From Gnetum montanum (lineage: Eukaryota; Streptophyta; Gnetopsida; Gnetales; Gnetaceae), in assembly GCA_015680685.1 (NCBI GenBank), contig MNCI01002736.1:154611-218610 (forward strand): a DNA stretch of 64,000 nucleotides, written 5' to 3'. Below the pieces are notes generated by a model. The model had not been told where the DNA came from and did no database searches. It was given only the letters and a program-made list of their open reading frames with translations. This document shows, piece by piece, positions 11,930-24,278 of this stretch (its first letter is position 1; every line of letters starts with the position of its first letter). A program made the position numbers and the translations under genes.

Positions 11930-12400
11930 CTCATTTATTTACAAATTGCAAAGAATGACCCATGTAAAGCTCTATTGGACCTAGGTTCCAGGGTGAACTT
12001 AATCTCCCAAGAAATGTATAAGACTTGGAACCTGCCTCCTCTTAAGAAGAGTAATATCAGACTTGAGTTGGCAGATCAGTCCATCACTATTCCTTTAGGA
12101 ATAGTAGATGACATTGTGACCACCGTTTGTGAGTGGTCCTACCCTACGAATTTCCTTATGATTCATGGGAAGAATTGTATGGGGGACTTCCCTATCATTA
12201 TGGGAAGGGCATGGCTGAGTACTATAGATGCCAAAATGGAGATTCGAGACCTTTCCTTGAAAATCTCTAAAGAAAATGAATTTGGCAAAATAGAGAAGAA
12301 GAGGGTTCCGTGTATTGCATACAACGACACAAGATGCCATTGCGTGCAAAGAATATGGACAATAAAGGGTACATCAATCCAAGCATGCAATTAGTGTGCC
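11930..12400 (+). pseudogene. Element A retropepsin-like protease, decayed
   Basis: Reads PLIYLQIAKNDPCKALLDLG, RVNLIS, LPPLKKSNIRLELAD, GDFPIIMGRAWLSTI. The active-site Asp-Ser/Thr-Gly box is Asp-Leu-Gly at 11978-11986, whereas element B keeps Asp-Ser-Gly at the same place. The frame is open from about 11975 to 12394. The family is the aspartic protease that cuts Gag-Pol. With Leu in the box this copy is probably inactive. Confidence 0.75.
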
Positions 12401-13400
12401 AAAACAACAGTTATTCAAAAGTACTTGTAAGCAGCAGCTACAAAACAAAAAGGTGCTTAGTGGCTAACAACCAATCATTAAGCTAAATCCACAATGTGCA
12501 TGGAACCATTGGAAAGCCTCATGAGAGATTACATTGAAAACATGGATAAAATAGAGCAGCTCCATAGTCAACTCTCCCACACACAAAGTGAAATGGATTC
12601 GGGAGAGTTGGATATCCCTGATCACACAAAGAGTTAGACCATCTTGAGCAATTGCTTCAACAATGTGTGGAGACTAACTTGAAGCTCAATTGGTAGAAAA
12701 GTCATCTAATGGTCCAAAAAGGTATCGTGTTGGGGCATATAATTTCAGAAAAAGTACAAGTCATCTAAGGAATCACCTAGAAACTTAAAAAGGTAAAAAA
12801 TGTAAGGTCACTCCTTGGACACGCTTGTTATTACCAACGCTTCATCAAGAACTTCTTGAAAATTGCTAAGCCATTGGTTGACCTCACAAAGAAGGATGCA
12901 GCACTCAACTGGACCAAGGAATGCAAGTTAGCATTCCAAGAGTTAAAACAAAAACTCATAAAGACTCCCATTCTACGTGCTTTTGATTGGTCCAAATCCT
13001 TCCATATCATGACAAATGCATCCAGTTATGCTTTGGGAGCCATGCTTACACAATTGGATAATCAAAAATGTCTTTACTACATCCATTGTGTAAGTAGAAG
13101 CATTGTGGGGGCACAATTGAATTACACCACCACAAAGAAGGAGCTCATGACAATGGTGTACACGTTAGAGAAATTCAGGCACTATGTGCTTGGATATTAA
13201 ATTTTTGTCCACACTAGCCATAGGGCTATCAAGTTCCTCGTGAACAAACCAACAATAAGCCCCTGTGTCATACAATGGTTAGTAATTCTATAGGAGCTCG
13301 ATCTCACAATGATGAACAAAAAGGAAACCAAGAATGTGGTCGCCAACCACTTGTCTTAATTACAATGGGATAACGAAGAGGACGAAGGACCTTTATCTAA
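12400..13400 (+). pseudogene. Element A RT remnant and RNase H; RT core deleted
   Basis: Up to about 12630 the sequence follows the protease-RT spacer of element B (GELDIPD), then jumps to the RT thumb (LEQLLQQCVETNLKLNW). The palm domain with the catalytic box, about 750 bp in B (32085-32830), is absent. RNase H follows: MVQKGIVLGHIIS, VRSLLGHACYYQRFIKNF, PILRAFDWSKSFHIMTNASS, ALGAMLTQ, YTTTKKELMTMVYTLEKFRHYVLGY. The Asp usually found in the D.S segment reads Asn. Stops such as NW*KSHLM correspond to Gln in B. The element cannot make an RT. Confidence 0.8.
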
Positions 13401-13594
13401 TCAGTTTCCAAATGAACTCCTCTTCACAAAAGCTATTGAAGTGTAAAATCCAAAAGATGGAGACACCTCAAGAATGGGATAATAGGAAGAAACAACAATT
13501 TCTTCACCAAGCCAAGCATTACATAGAAATTAGGGGCAACCTTTACAAGGTTTGCACTGATGGCTAGATATGATGGTATCTACCCAATGTTGAT

Positions 13595-14763
13595 CAACTA
13601 CAGATCCTCTAAAAGGCTCATGAGGGTCCTTGTGGGGGCCACTACACAGGAAGAAGAACAACCATAAAAATCTTCATGGCAGGATACTATTGGCCAACAA
13701 TTTTCAAGGACACCCACCATTTCTTCCGTTCGTACAAGCACTGCCAATGAGATGGAGGGATGACAATAAGGATGGAAGGGCCCCAACAATGGATCCAACC
13801 ATTGGACCCTTTAGATCTTTGGGGCATTGACTTCATGGGGCCCATCAATCCCATGTCCAATGGAAAAGCATACATCATTGTAGCTGTTAACTAATACATC
13901 AAGTGGGCCGAAGCTGCAACCGTCACCGAGTGTTCATCCTCTATGGCAACACAGTTTGTTTAGCAAAGTGTGGTAAATATGTTTGACGTGCCAAGGGCAC
14001 TTATTTCTAACAATGAAACTCATTTCACAGGTGCTACCTTTCGGAAATTAATGCAACGCTTAGGGATAGAATATAAATTAATAACTACTTATCACTGCCA
14101 TGCTAACAGTTAAGCCGAATTCACTAATAGGGAAATAACCAAAATACTAACATGTGCTATTAGTAAATATAGGAAAGACTGTAGCACAAAACTCAATGAT
14201 GTTCTATGGGCTTATCGATCCATCCAAAAATTTCCTATTGATTATTCTCCATATGAGTTAGTATACAGAAAATTATCAACCTTTCCAATCCAAGAAGAAC
14301 TCCTTACAGTTTCAACGATGTGTGAACTTGACCTTAATTTGAGCCTAGCACAAAAGGAACATTTGATGACATTAAATGTGCTAGACAAAAACTGACAGGT
14401 AGCCCTATCCATGAATGAAGTGCACAAGGCACATGTCAAACAATGCCATGACTTGTGCATAAGGAAAGTTAACCAAAAGATAACGTTCTTTACTAGAACC
14501 CCATGCACATACCACAATAGACAAAATTTCAAATGATATGGAAAGGACCTTATATCATTCATACAACTTTTCCTATTGGAGCCATGACAATTTACCATGC
14601 TTCAAGCCCAGACAAATGACTATTAGTCAACATCCAACACATGAAATTGTTCTTGGAACCAAGGATAACTAGTGATGTGAACACCTCTATAGATGGACTA
14701 GCAAATTCTATTTTTCGGATCTCCTCCTTTCAACAAAATCGTGTGGGAGATGGCCACCCATGT
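13595..14763 (+). pseudogene. Element A integrase, decayed
   Basis: N-terminal zinc-binding region HEGPCGGHYTGRRTTIKI near 13620, then GYYWPTIFKD. The catalytic core has LWGIDFMGPINPMSNG (first Asp) and ALISNNETHFTG, where the second Asp of the usual SDNGTHF is Asn. A NREI motif follows, preceded by Glu (AEFTNREI) but with Gly to Ser and a stop (HANS*AEF). The C-terminal part continues to about 14763 (NRVGDGHPC), in parallel with element B. Several stops and frame changes are present. Integrase would insert the cDNA; this copy lacks at least one catalytic residue. Confidence 0.8.
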
Positions 14764-16168
14764 TAACATTTTGTCATAGCTATCCAATTTTTCAACTTTT
14801 TGTTTTACACTGTTGTTTATATGTTTTCAATTTTCTTGAATGTTTTACAACTTCTTTTATATATTTTACCTTATTTATATTCTCTCATGTGTTGTTTTCT
14901 TTCATGTTGTTTCATTCATCATGAAGCTTGAGTTTTTGCCATTGCTACTACTATTCCTAGAAGTTCATTAATATAGTATTTAATGTTTTGATTGATTGTT
15001 AAATGACTAGATTTCATCTTGGGATTATGCCCCCAATTAACAAATTATTAATTTTTTGAAGATATCAAGCAATGAGTCCACAACATCCACCCATTCCACC
15101 CAACTCTATGAGGCTCTTCATCATGGAAGCATGAGGTCCTTCTGTAAGTAAAACTTAAAAAGAATTAATTATCTTGTTACTTAACAGACTTGGAATGGAC
15201 CAAGTGGGAATGGACATTGGTGTAACTTCAAGGGAATTTATCATCTTTTGTTCCTAACTTCTCTCTGGAGTTTTATAACTTTCTCCATTAGTCTCTCACC
15301 ACTCCAACCATCAACTATAACAAGAAGAATGTCCTTGCATAGTGTGGTTCTCATGAGATTTCTGAAAAAAAAAAAGGGAATTCAAAGCACACCCCTTAGA
15401 CAAAATAACAAGCTACAAGCATTGGTTATGGGGTTGGAAAGACATGTTGCCCATACCCAAAGGCACCCCTCTAACTAAGGCCCTTCCTATCTTTTTGCTT
15501 CTTCTTCTTCTTTTTTTGAAGTGGTAGTTGTCCTTTGGAGATTGTCATGAATTCTCGATGGTCAAAGGGTCCAGATATGACAACGCGAAATCACTAAACG
15601 TGGATGGACTCGATCCTAACTTAGGATAGGATGGTATCGTATCATCTTAATCACAAGTTCCACAAGGATTTCATGTGACCCAGATGAGAGAATTTCTTAC
15701 CTCTCTCTCGCTTCCATCATTCTAACCTCATCACCGACCACCTCGCTGCCTCCTATCATGGTCAATTGATGTGTCTGTTATGGAATGTGTCATAATCCTC
15801 TAATGATCTCTCACATGGATTCGATTTTTAACTTCCAAAGACCATTGATTATCCTTGGTGTCTACGAACTCCTTGGGATGAGAGCATGCAAGGGCATTAA
15901 TGGCATGAGCCTACTTTGGGGAAAACCCACTTGCTATCCCTTGATCATTTTCATGATCAATCTTATCACTTCACCTTCTAAACATCCAGTTATGTTTTTT
16001 TTTTTGGCATGACTTGCTCATCCAAATCCAATTCAAACTCCTCTACCAATGAACTTGAAACTCTCTTCCATGTTTTTGTCATCCTTCTATGCTTTTATGG
16101 GCTCTCGTTTGTTCCCAAACTTTTCCAAAATTCCTCAATTTTATAATGTGAAAAATTAGCTCGAATAG
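14764..16168 (+). other. Element A post-pol spacer
   Basis: No protein domain recognised. The first part (to about 15480) aligns with the same position in element B (35045-35800), including a conserved stretch near 15395 (CAAAGCACACCCCTTAGACA). A later block (CCTACTTTGGGGAAAACCCA, about 15910) recurs in element C (CCTACTTTGGGGAGGACCCA, 54355). The spacer is therefore an inherited part of this element family. Short frames inside it look like chance. Confidence 0.6.
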
Positions 16169-16248
16169 CTATGTCGACATAGTGGGATTCATCAACACAG
16201 CCCCATTGACACATCCCTATTAATGTGGCATAAAACTTCTATAAATAG
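16169..16248 (+). promoter_or_regulatory. Candidate internal promoter upstream of ORF3 (element A)
   Basis: A perfect 14-bp palindrome CTATGTCGACATAG (16169-16182) is followed by TATAAATAG at 16240-16248. The ORF3 start position lies about 500 bp downstream. Element C has the same arrangement (palindrome 54700-54713, TATA 54731-54738, ORF3 487 bp on), with similar sequence just after the TATA box (CAACACTTA). The repeated layout suggests a separate transcript for ORF3. Transcription itself is inferred. Confidence 0.45.
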
Positions 16249-16482
16249 CCACAACACTTAGCCAATTTTTCATCATTTGCTTCCAAATGCCAAATGAGTT
16301 TTTGCATTTTTCAAAGCCCAAGTGACCTTTCAAGCACCATAACTCTTGCACCACTTACCTAATTCACCTCATTCTTCAATCCTTTAGCTACTGAAGATAA
16401 GCTTTACATTGTGGGGGCCATAAACCTTTGGTCTTTTTAAGAAAATTTTTTGAAATTTTTCTAACTCCCCAAAGGTTTGCCC

Positions 16483-16633
16483 ATTAAAATAATATTAAAT
16501 TACTCATCCTAAGTGGGTTGACCTTGATAAACAAACTCTAGTAGCCCATAATTAAAATAATATTAAATTATTCATCCTAAGTGGGTCAACCTTGATAAAC
16601 GAACTCTAGTAGCCAATAATTAAAATAATATTC
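16483..16633 (+). repeat. 68-bp tandem duplication before ORF3
   Basis: Two full copies and a partial third of a 68-bp unit, with anchors ATTAAAAT at 16483, 16551 and 16619. Copies differ at only a few positions. It lies between the internal promoter candidate and ORF3 of element A. No such duplication is seen in element C at the same place. Confidence 0.85.
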
Positions 16634-16745
16634 CTTACTAAGATCACAAACAAGCCTAACTATAACCCAATCTAATAAAAAAGGTATCAAAAGAACTAGG
16701 GATTATAAAGTAAAAAGCTAATCCTAGGTAATGTTGTGATCGCAA

Positions 16746-19597
16746 ATAGCACTAAAGAGAGGACCGCAAGCAGTAGGGCCTTCCCAACCCAAGGAGAAGC
16801 GACCATGAGGAAGAAGGGGACAACAACAACAACCACAACAACCCCAAGAGCAACCGGTCGAAGCAACACATGCAACAAGATCCCTTCAAGAAGAGCCCAA
16901 AGTGAAATATGTTCAACAAATTCCCACCGCAAAGACTAGTCAATCTAGGCAAGATGAAGTTCCTAGGCCAAAGCCTAAACTTGAAGTCATCCTTACAGAG
17001 GCTTGCCTAAAAAAGATAAGGTCCAAAGAGGCTCAAAGTTCCATTCTCCAAAAACTGAACTTTGGACCCTTCTTGAAGTTGGCACCCGAAGATGTCCACA
17101 CCCAATTGTAGGGGTCTCCCATGTGGCCCATTCTCTCAACCAGTGGAGAATGGTACATGGGGGAGACTTATCTCTTCTAGAACAACTAACAAAGAGATGC
17201 ATCTATAAAGATTAAGGATATCACAGTCTCCTACTCGGTTGAGGCCATCACGGAGGTCCTTGATTTGCCTAACACCAGGGCAAAGTTGGCAGAGATTTTA
17301 ACCAAAGCGAACCCTAAAGCCAAAAAGGAATGGGTCTAGCACTGCTATGGGGTGGGCCATAAGAAGTATGGTGCACTCACCAAAGCAAGACGAGCATATT
17401 TTAAGATTGCGGCCTACCACTTGAATCCAACGGTGAGGCCAAGCAAGGTAACTGTCTTCTCTACCCGTGCGTGTGCCACTCTAAGTAGAAAATTCCCTAT
17501 TAAGCTTCCCCAACTAATCTATCTAGAGATAGAGAAGCATTTTAAGGAGAACAAGAAGGGAAGGAAGATGCTCCCCTTTCCATGAGCAAAAAACTATGCA
17601 AGAGGGAAAGCATAGCATGCTATGCCAATGATGTGGTTCGTCAAGCTCCTACCACATCATAGCACGAGATGATGAAGGATAAGGCAACAACCAAGCTGTA
17701 GAAAGAGGAGAGGCCACCACCACCACCACCTATAGGAGAAACCATACTGGCAACACTTGCAACTACAGAAAGGGTCTGAAAACTCCGTGAGCAACAACTA
17801 TAGCAACAACAAGGCTCAATAGGTGGTGGGGAACCATCAGTTTACTGTCCAACCTTAAGCCATCTTAATGAGGTCACAAGGACCATTAGTTGGCTGGACC
17901 AAGAAACTACCCCGTTGTTCTCAACACAAAGAGACTAGACACCTACAAGGACAAATCCAAGCACTTGAAAAGTTACAATGTCCATCCCTAGATAGACATT
18001 CCCTACGATTTCAGGGAATGTTGCAACTTTCTTGGCCTAATTGGAGGAATGTGAGGGGCTGACTATTTTGGTGATGCAGCACCAAGGATAGGAGATAGCG
18101 GCAAAAGTGGTGACTGACAAGGTAGCTAAAGCCCTGAATGCTCCTATGGTGACAATGCCAAACATTGCTACAATGGCAAATATCCAAACATATGCAGGAG
18201 CAGGGAGTGGTTAGCTAAGCACTACCCAACACAAAGAAGTGTTGGAATGACTAGTGGGAGCCGAGCAACCACTTCTGAAGATCTTCAATCTCTTGGATGA
18301 AATTACTGCAACCCAGTCGTAGTTGCTAGAGACGAAGGGCAAACTCCTCATTGGCAACACCCAATTGAAGGCAACCACCATTGAGAACCAATGGTTGGCT
18401 ACTAAGGTTGTGAAATTGAGGGCCCATCTCTCCAACCCCACTATTCTTAGCACAAAACTCAAGAAAGATGAAGCTTTCCAACAGCTTTGGCACAAATTAC
18501 GAAAGGCTGAGAATGCAAAATAGGCAGCAATCTTTGACATGTCCTTGTCAAAGGCCATAGCCTTCAACCCCAATAAGGATCTGTCACATGTCCACAAAAA
18601 AAAATTGGTCCTAATCAAAGACAATCATTGCCTACGGAATGTTCAGCAATAGAAGGACTAGATGGTCGAATTCATTCACCAACAGCATGAGTAGCTAGCC
18701 AAGGAAAGCCTCGATTTGAGAAGGTTGGCAGCAAAAAATAGAAATCTCTCAATGGAGGAAGTCCACACACTTCATCAAAAAATAACCATTAAGGTAGCCA
18801 CCTAGAAAAATGAGGCTCTAAAATTCAAATGAGTAACGAATCATTACATGGACCAGGTTGGACTCCTCAAAGAGGTTAAGGAGAAGGAGATCCAATTGGC
18901 AAAGATGAAAATGAACGAGACCCTCCAACAACTCCAACAAAGAGTCGACGTGTGGCAACCTATCTTTGATGGACTAAACACATACAATAAGGTAGAAATC
19001 CACCTAAAGGAGTTGCAAATTGAGGAGATGACAGAATGCATGAAGCTTGCCAACGTCCGCTATGCAAACCTAGCTATGCTAATAGCACGGAGACCAAGGA
19101 CCGAGTTGGAAAAACAAGTGGCCAATTCCTACCTATTATATGAGGTAGAATTCAAGCATCACAAGGAAACCAAGCAACAATTGAAAATAGCCAACGTAGA
19201 GCTTGAAGTTCTCAGGAGTAGATTCACTGATCAACGATCTATTGCTGAAAACATGGCCAGGTGAATGAATGACAACCATGAGCTACAGAACTTGGTAAAG
19301 AAATTCAACATCAAACATAAACAATTCACAGCATAGTTTGTCAACACAAAGGAGTTGTTTCCTTCGATGTCGTGCCTGTGGAACATTCTTGCTCTAGCCC
19401 ACATCGAAGAAGCTGCATGAACTACCTATGACTCATGTAGCAAGGAAGAAAAGATGAAAGCAGTACTAGATGCTTTCAAGCTTCCATCGACAGTAGCTGC
19501 TGCTACAAGTCAACATCAACCTCCACCGCCACTAGCACCAAAACATTGCGAAGGGCCTCCAGCGCCACAAGAGCCTCCACCTCAAGGCACTATTTGA
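16746..19597 (+). pseudogene. Element A ORF3: conserved N-terminal domain plus long coiled coil
   Basis: Homolog of the frame at 55225-58011 in element C. The start codon is apparently lost: ATA at 16746 stands where C has ATG (IALKRG versus MAPKRG). A Gln/Pro-rich head is followed by a globular domain at about 17000-17585 with GSPMWPILS, WYMGETYLF, VEAITEVLDLPNTRAKLAE, ARRAYFKIAAYHLNP and PFP. After a low-complexity linker a long coiled coil extends from about 18300 to 19260, including RYANLAMLIARRPRTELEKQ. It ends in a Pro-rich tail with TGA 19595-19597. The N-terminal block resembles the 'putative plant transposon protein' domains described from plant elements; the function is unknown. The frame changes between about 17600 and 18320. 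It occupies the env-like position but shows no signal peptide or membrane segment. Confidence 0.7.
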
Positions 19598-19842
19598 GAA
19601 TTCGCCCCGTCTTTGGCAACTTTGCAACACCTACTGAAATTTTTATAAAATGTCCAATTTTGTTGCAATTGACACAATCTTTGTAATCCCATACAATTCA
19701 GCACTCAAAGTTAGTAAAGTCAGTTATTTAGTATGTTTATTTGTTTGGTAGTCAACAAATTTCATACTTCCCCAAATTTTGAAAGAAGCTTGATCTTAAT
19801 TTTGTTCACTCAATGATGGGTTTTCAATCAATTGTGAGGGTA

Positions 19843-20722
19843 TGATGAGTCATGAATAGACAAGTTGCATTGACATAACCTTGTCAACATATCCCCGTCG
19901 ATGCATGGTTACATGCATCAACACAGATGGTCAACGCTAATGGATGCAAATCTTATATAAATGCAACCACCACCCGCACTTATGACATCTAAAGTTAGTA
20001 ACATAGTGAAGCTCTTACAATTTAGTTTCTCCAAAGTTAGAATATTTTCCCTTTGAGTGCCCGCAGTGTGAATTAAAGAGATTGTACATAGCTTTATTCG
20101 AACACCATGTACCTAAATGCATTGGCGTGAATGCCAATAAAGTTGAGCTCTTTTATATTCATAGTAGCACTTGAAATAGTTTAATCTTTTCCATTTCACT
20201 TTACTTTTGATGCACTTTACTTTTCATGATTTTAATTAGTTGATATACTTAATCATAAATACATAAGTATGACCACTTTGAGCATAACATATTGCACTTG
20301 GTATCCCAATAGTGGATATTTGATACGCCCAGTAGTGTTCACTTAGTAACCCAACAGTGTTGATACAAGTTCGGGATATGTACAATAAGTGGGAACAGCT
20401 ACTTATGTTAGGATAGTTAGCCACTAGATTAGCTAAGTAGTTAAATAGTTAATTCTTAAATCTTCATTTACTCATCTAACCGTTAGGATAAAAAATATAT
20501 AAAAATACAAATAAAAATAAACATCATAAGCCTTAACTCATATTTAACCATACGTATTGATGACACAAGTGTGAGTTAGGAAGACAACGATCATGTAACT
20601 CTTGCCTCACAATTTAAGACTATGGGCAAAGTTAGGAACTAAAGTCCATGGAATTCAACTAGATCACTAGTGCACACTTGTGATTCGTATGGTTAGGCAT
20701 AGGGGATACCTACTACTCATCA
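19843..20722 (+). repeat. Element A 3' LTR
   Basis: Begins TGATGAGT and ends ACTCATCA, an 8-bp inverted pair. It is preceded by a short purine-rich GTGAGGG. U3 holds inverted repeats (TTGACA/TGTCAA near 19871-19887 and GATGCATG/CATGCATC at 19900-19907 and 19912-19919) and a TATA-like TATATAA at 19954-19960. The R region has TTTATTCGA, GTACCT and AATAAA (20136-20141), a block shared with elements B and C. The direct flank after it starts TTAAT; the matching left flank is lost. Confidence 0.85.
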
Positions 20723-23700
20723 TTAATATTAACACTAATATCAATGAATCTTAATATCACCCCCTCATTATCAAGTACAAGATACGCCTTTGCACCAAAC
20801 ACCCCAAAAAAAATGTGCACTGTTCAATTTCATATCACATGTGAGAAATACATGCACAATTGTATGAAAATCAATTCTACAATCAAAGGAATACATCCTA
20901 ACAACAAGATCGCACAAACAATCCATCTTCCACAAGAAACAAGCTCACAAGAGAAAACCTTTTTTTGCAAAAAATGAATAATGAATCCACATGATCGGCC
21001 TGTCATGCATATAGTTATGTTTGTAAGAGCAACTTATCCTATAAAACTAGCAACTAACCTACAAGAACAATCCATCTTGCAAAAATAAGGACAAACCTAT
21101 ATGATTAACACTACACTAAATGCCAAACTTGTTGTTTCACAGCCATAACAAAACCTACATTGGATGTTAAACTTAAGTTGCTACATATCCAACTACACAA
21201 TTGATAAAAATTAGATATCCACAAACTAGTGAAACCCTCATTCAGCAAAACATGTAAAAAAGCCTTACACCTTCAGAACCTTATACTTGACATCAAATTT
21301 CTTGAGCAACACTACATAACACCACAGAAAACACCCACCTAATTGAATCCAACTTTTCCAAGCTCTAATGCCACTCTTAAGGTCCATTAACAATGACAAA
21401 TTCTATAATTGGAAACAAATATTAGCAAAATGGATTAGTGTAATGAAAACAAAACCAACCATGCATTTGACACCCTAATGAAAAGGCAACAAGCTCAAAG
21501 TAAGCCAATGAGAGGTAGCTTATGCAATTAGTTCATTGTCTGACAAGGATGTGTAGGCAAGAGGTTGCAGTTCAAGTCACATGTGATGCACTGCTATATT
21601 CCTCTATAACTCATCTATAAGTATCATGTTGGGTATAGGTCTTGGGGTGTACTTATAGTCAATTTGTTTCAAGTTCCAACACCATAAAAGTAAGTGCCAA
21701 GCCCCTACCAATCTAGAACAAATACTCAAGCAATCAATTCCATTATTCTTCATCTCAATTTATACATGTAATTGCTTACAAGCTAGCCCAAGGTCTATTG
21801 AACCTAGGATATACTTATAGTCAATTTGTTTCAGGTTCCAACACCCTAAATGTAAGTGCCAAGCCCCCACCAAATCAAAGGAAATACCCAAGCAATCAAT
21901 TCATTATTCTTCATCTCAATTTATACATGTAGTTACTTCCAAGATAGCCCAAGGTTTATTGAATCTGGATATATTCTCCATTCATCTAGAAACTTCCAAA
22001 AAAAATTTTCTAGTGGCTAATAATGTAAGTTTTACTATCCACCACAACACATTGTCCCACTTTCTCAATGATTCCATGTCATTATCCTCCTAGCTATTCC
22101 AAATCTCTTTTAACCCTCATGACTACCATGAAGGATCACCACAAGGAATAGTTATGTCTTTACACATAATCTCATACCCATTTGCTACATCTTGTTAACC
22201 CTTTTTATCAAGGTTTTACGACAATCACACACAATCTACATTTTGCACTTTCCGTATTTTACATTTTCCTTATAACATGGATGTTATTGCATATTTCCGA
22301 TCAGATTTTCTTAAATGGGGTGTTCTTGCAATTTGTTTTGACAGGATGGAATTTCTTAGGGACTGCTAGTCACAAGGTGGAGTTATCCTTGCAAAAGGAG
22401 TATTTTGTTAATCACTGAATCTATAGTTGAAAAGTTCTCTACTGGATTTCCAAGGCAAAGACAAGGACTGTATAAAAGTAATATTGTTAATTTGCAGACT
22501 TAAGATTTTCTGCTGTTTTTGTGAAATTGAGCACCATGGCAACAACTGGCATAAGTGAAGAATAATGAAATGCTAGTATATAAAAGGAGTTGTATGCAGC
22601 AAGGATACATAAGCTTGAACCAAGGAGCCCAATTTCAAAATTTCTGTACAAATAGCCATGTTTTGTAGAGCTTTTTACAATGGTTACAATACTTGTAGTG
22701 CTTAGTGTAAAGGTTGCATTTTGATCAGGTTAGATTTGAATCTCCTTAATGCCTTTTCAACTTGCCTGAACACCTAGCATATAAGTGAAGCAGAAGATTG
22801 TGTGGCTGTTGTATTGTACACTATCCACTAGGCGCTGAAGAACCAGCAGTACATTGTTGATTTATTTACACGACTTTTGTTACAATGATGTTATTGTTTA
22901 GGGTTATATTGCTATATTTGTCTCTTGGAATGTATAAATGGACTACATGGATATAATATTGACGTATGGCATGAAATTGAACGTACACATGTTGAGATGG
23001 TGTTGCTTGAAGTTAGCATATTTCTAAGTTTAAACCTTATGTTGGCATTGAGGAGTGATTGTTAAAAAATAGAGAGCAATGTCAACATAAGATTAAATAG
23101 CAACATTAACATATCTAATGGTAATAATAATCACAAATATTAAAGGAAGTTTATACAAGTTCTAGAATTTTCTGGCTGCAATTGAAACCATGACTAGGTG
23201 CAACAAATTTAGAATTAACTTCCTTGATGTGCATGCAAACCCATGTATAAACTGTGATGAAGGATAATGGAACTGACTGTCTAAGCATTTTCTCTGGTTT
23301 GGCAGGGATTCAAGAACAACATTCAATTGTATTTTCTTTGTCAAATGCCTTTGCTGTCATTTTTGTGTCACAATGGATTCCAATTTAGGGTTGCTTTCTT
23401 TGCTGTTATTTTGCTTCTGCTTACATACGTTGTTATCTCTGGTCAGCCATGACAAAACACTGCCTATACAAGCATTATTTGTTACAGTACTATAATAAAA
23501 TCAATATCAAAACAACAAATATATTTGTACCCCAAATCTTTACTCTTACCAGAATATGCATATTCTACCATGTTAAAAAATCTTTGTAATGATAAAATAT
23601 TGATACAGCATGATGAGTTCAATTCCAAGGGATATGCTGAGATACATGTCATCCTGGACGCATGGTAAAAATACATACATAAATGTATATATATTCAAGA

Positions 23701-24278
23701 TATGCTGAAACACTTGCTAACCTAGGACATGGTGCAAAACAGAACAAACAAATAAATTTATTTTCAGGCTATGGTATCAGGTATACATCTAGCCATAAAA
23801 AATCATGATTAAATCCTTTGCCTGCCTTAATGATCAGCCAATGTAGATTGGATGCAGGCACTACTATGATAGATGATTAGTTACCAGAAAACAGGCCTCT
23901 ATAGCAAACTGATAATATCAAAAACCTAAATTACTGAAGAAATATAACATTTCCTGTTATACTATAACAAGACAATCAAAAACAACAAACAGGGGGAATA
24001 ATCTGATAATAAAACTTCATGGCAGATCCTGCAAAAAAATATTTCCTTGAAAAGAGAAGTCCCGCGCACAACTAATATAGGAACAAAAATGTACAAACGG
24101 CCGGAGCTATATTCAAAGTTTAATTTTTCTTTTTTTTAACAAATTCAATATATGAAGCGAAGCAATATCAGCACAGATTTCAATTACATTAATCTCTTGT
24201 TAGCAATAAGAACACAAAAGCAACTCAGAAACGACAACCGAAAACGCTAATCATGAAATTTATAAGAGAATTTCGTAC
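20723..24278. other. Intergenic or intronic sequence, no gene recognised
   Basis: A+T-rich, without transposon protein similarity that I can recognise. Holds a two-copy tandem duplication at 21651-21972. Splice-acceptor-like pyrimidine-AG sites occur near 22350 and 23305, but neither opens a frame that I recognise. If the BolA-like exon at 24279-24341 is functional, this stretch would be its first intron, because no second BolA exon is visible here on the minus strand. Confidence 0.5.
21651..21972. repeat. Two-copy tandem duplication, unit about 162 bp
   Basis: The segment starting ACTTATAGTCAATTTGTTTC at 21651 recurs at 21813, with the following 150 bp largely matching (AAGTGCCAAGCCCC, CAATTTATACATGTA, AGCCCAAGG). 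No coding content. Confidence 0.8.

Larger units (their letters stand above)
8371..20722 (+). mobile_element. Ty3/gypsy element A (tRNA-Asp primed, with third ORF)
   Basis: About 12.3 kb. Order: truncated 5' LTR, PBS, gag, protease, deleted RT, RNase H, integrase, long spacer with internal promoter-like site, ORF3, purine-rich stretch, 3' LTR. Pol order (RT/RNase H before integrase) places it in Ty3/gypsy. A tRNA-Asp PBS and a long extra frame after pol resemble the plant Athila group, but the extra frame does not look like an envelope protein. All frames carry stops, and the RT core is missing by deletion near 12630. It is related to elements B (27858-36036) and C (50681-58983). Confidence 0.82.

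Noticed and set aside
16696-16952. Poly-Thr and poly-Val frames around the ACAACA repeat in element A
   Set aside because: These are shadow readings of the Gln-rich head of ORF3, which has the frame matching element C.
22182-22418. 78-codon plus-strand frame with a possible splice acceptor before it
   Set aside because: Low-complexity hydrophobic sequence in an A+T-rich region, with no recognisable family and no partner exon.
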